Assembly (NCBI RefSeq): GCF_001431465.1
Contig: NZ_LDJJ01000023.1
Coordinates: 1 to 49,388 of the forward strand
Source of the DNA: Stenotrophomonas terrae
GTDB lineage: Bacteria; Pseudomonadota; Gammaproteobacteria; Xanthomonadales; Xanthomonadaceae
Direction: 5' to 3'
Length of the DNA stretch: 49,388 nucleotides
The position numbers and the translations under genes were made by a program. The notes below the pieces were generated by a model that saw only the letters and a program-made list of their open reading frames with translations, made no database searches and was not told the origin of the DNA. Positions 49,326 through 49,388 of the stretch are shown piece after piece. The first letter of the stretch is position 1, and each line of letters starts with the position of its first letter.

Positions 49326-49388
49326 CGATTGGCGCGCATTTTTTAGCACAGGCTCGGGGCGGACGCATGTTGCTACGCAATATGGCGG

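Overview
The window looks like chromosomal DNA of a Xanthomonadaceae bacterium, most likely Stenotrophomonas. Three things point there: high-GC coding sequence; many 24-bp hairpins that begin GTAGTGCCGAGC and end GCTCGGCAG, which match the SMAG (GTAG) palindromes of Stenotrophomonas maltophilia; and the one-adaptor, two-pump RND operon typical of SmeIJK. It is mostly ordinary core genome. No phage, CRISPR array, transposase, rRNA or tRNA was recognised.

Layout: (1) 0.1-1.2 kb, an exported alpha/beta hydrolase, followed by a decayed C-terminal end of a TonB-dependent receptor. (2) 1.9-6.8 kb, minus strand, a MacB/FtsX-type ABC exporter: adaptor, ATPase and two permeases. (3) 7.0-10.5 kb, plus strand, an overlapping four-gene operon of ABC-2 transporter plus DesK/DesR-like two-component system. 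(4) 10.7-12.4 kb, minus strand, a membrane-anchored catalase-like peroxidase with a cytochrome b561. (5) 12.9-20.5 kb, minus strand, the SmeIJK/MdtABC-like RND operon. (6) 21-25 kb, an exported M20 amidohydrolase, a DUF4261 protein, QueF, a small LysM protein and a lipoprotein. (7) 25.8-32.4 kb, monomeric NADP isocitrate dehydrogenase, a three-gene small-GTPase/roadblock module, and AceK. (8) 32.9-37.1 kb, rho and trxA on the minus strand, divergent from rhlB. (9) 37.5-41.8 kb, ftsE-ftsX, a double-receiver response regulator, ung and rpoH. (10) 42.2-45.5 kb, a GFA-type zinc protein, a type II NADH dehydrogenase, a NYN/OST-HTH protein and a GST. (11) 46.1-49.2 kb, a large TonB-dependent receptor on the minus strand.

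Nearly every intergenic gap over 300 bp is filled with palindromic repeats rather than genes. These include SMAG arrays with fixed 32-, 46- and about 124-bp periods; a second REP family (TGTAGGAGCGGC...AGCCGCGAAG and its inverse); CTCC-type hairpins; hexanucleotide-periodic tracts flanking a CTTCTCCCGC...GCGGGAGAAG hairpin; and a ~100-bp three-hairpin element present twice.

The least-explained protein-coding unit is the 327-aa protein / MglA-like GTPase / roadblock module between isocitrate dehydrogenase and the kinase/phosphatase AceK. Coordinates of starts were adjusted by inspecting ribosome binding sites; several starts are GTG or TTG (rho, trxA, ung, the first RND pump, the NYN protein).
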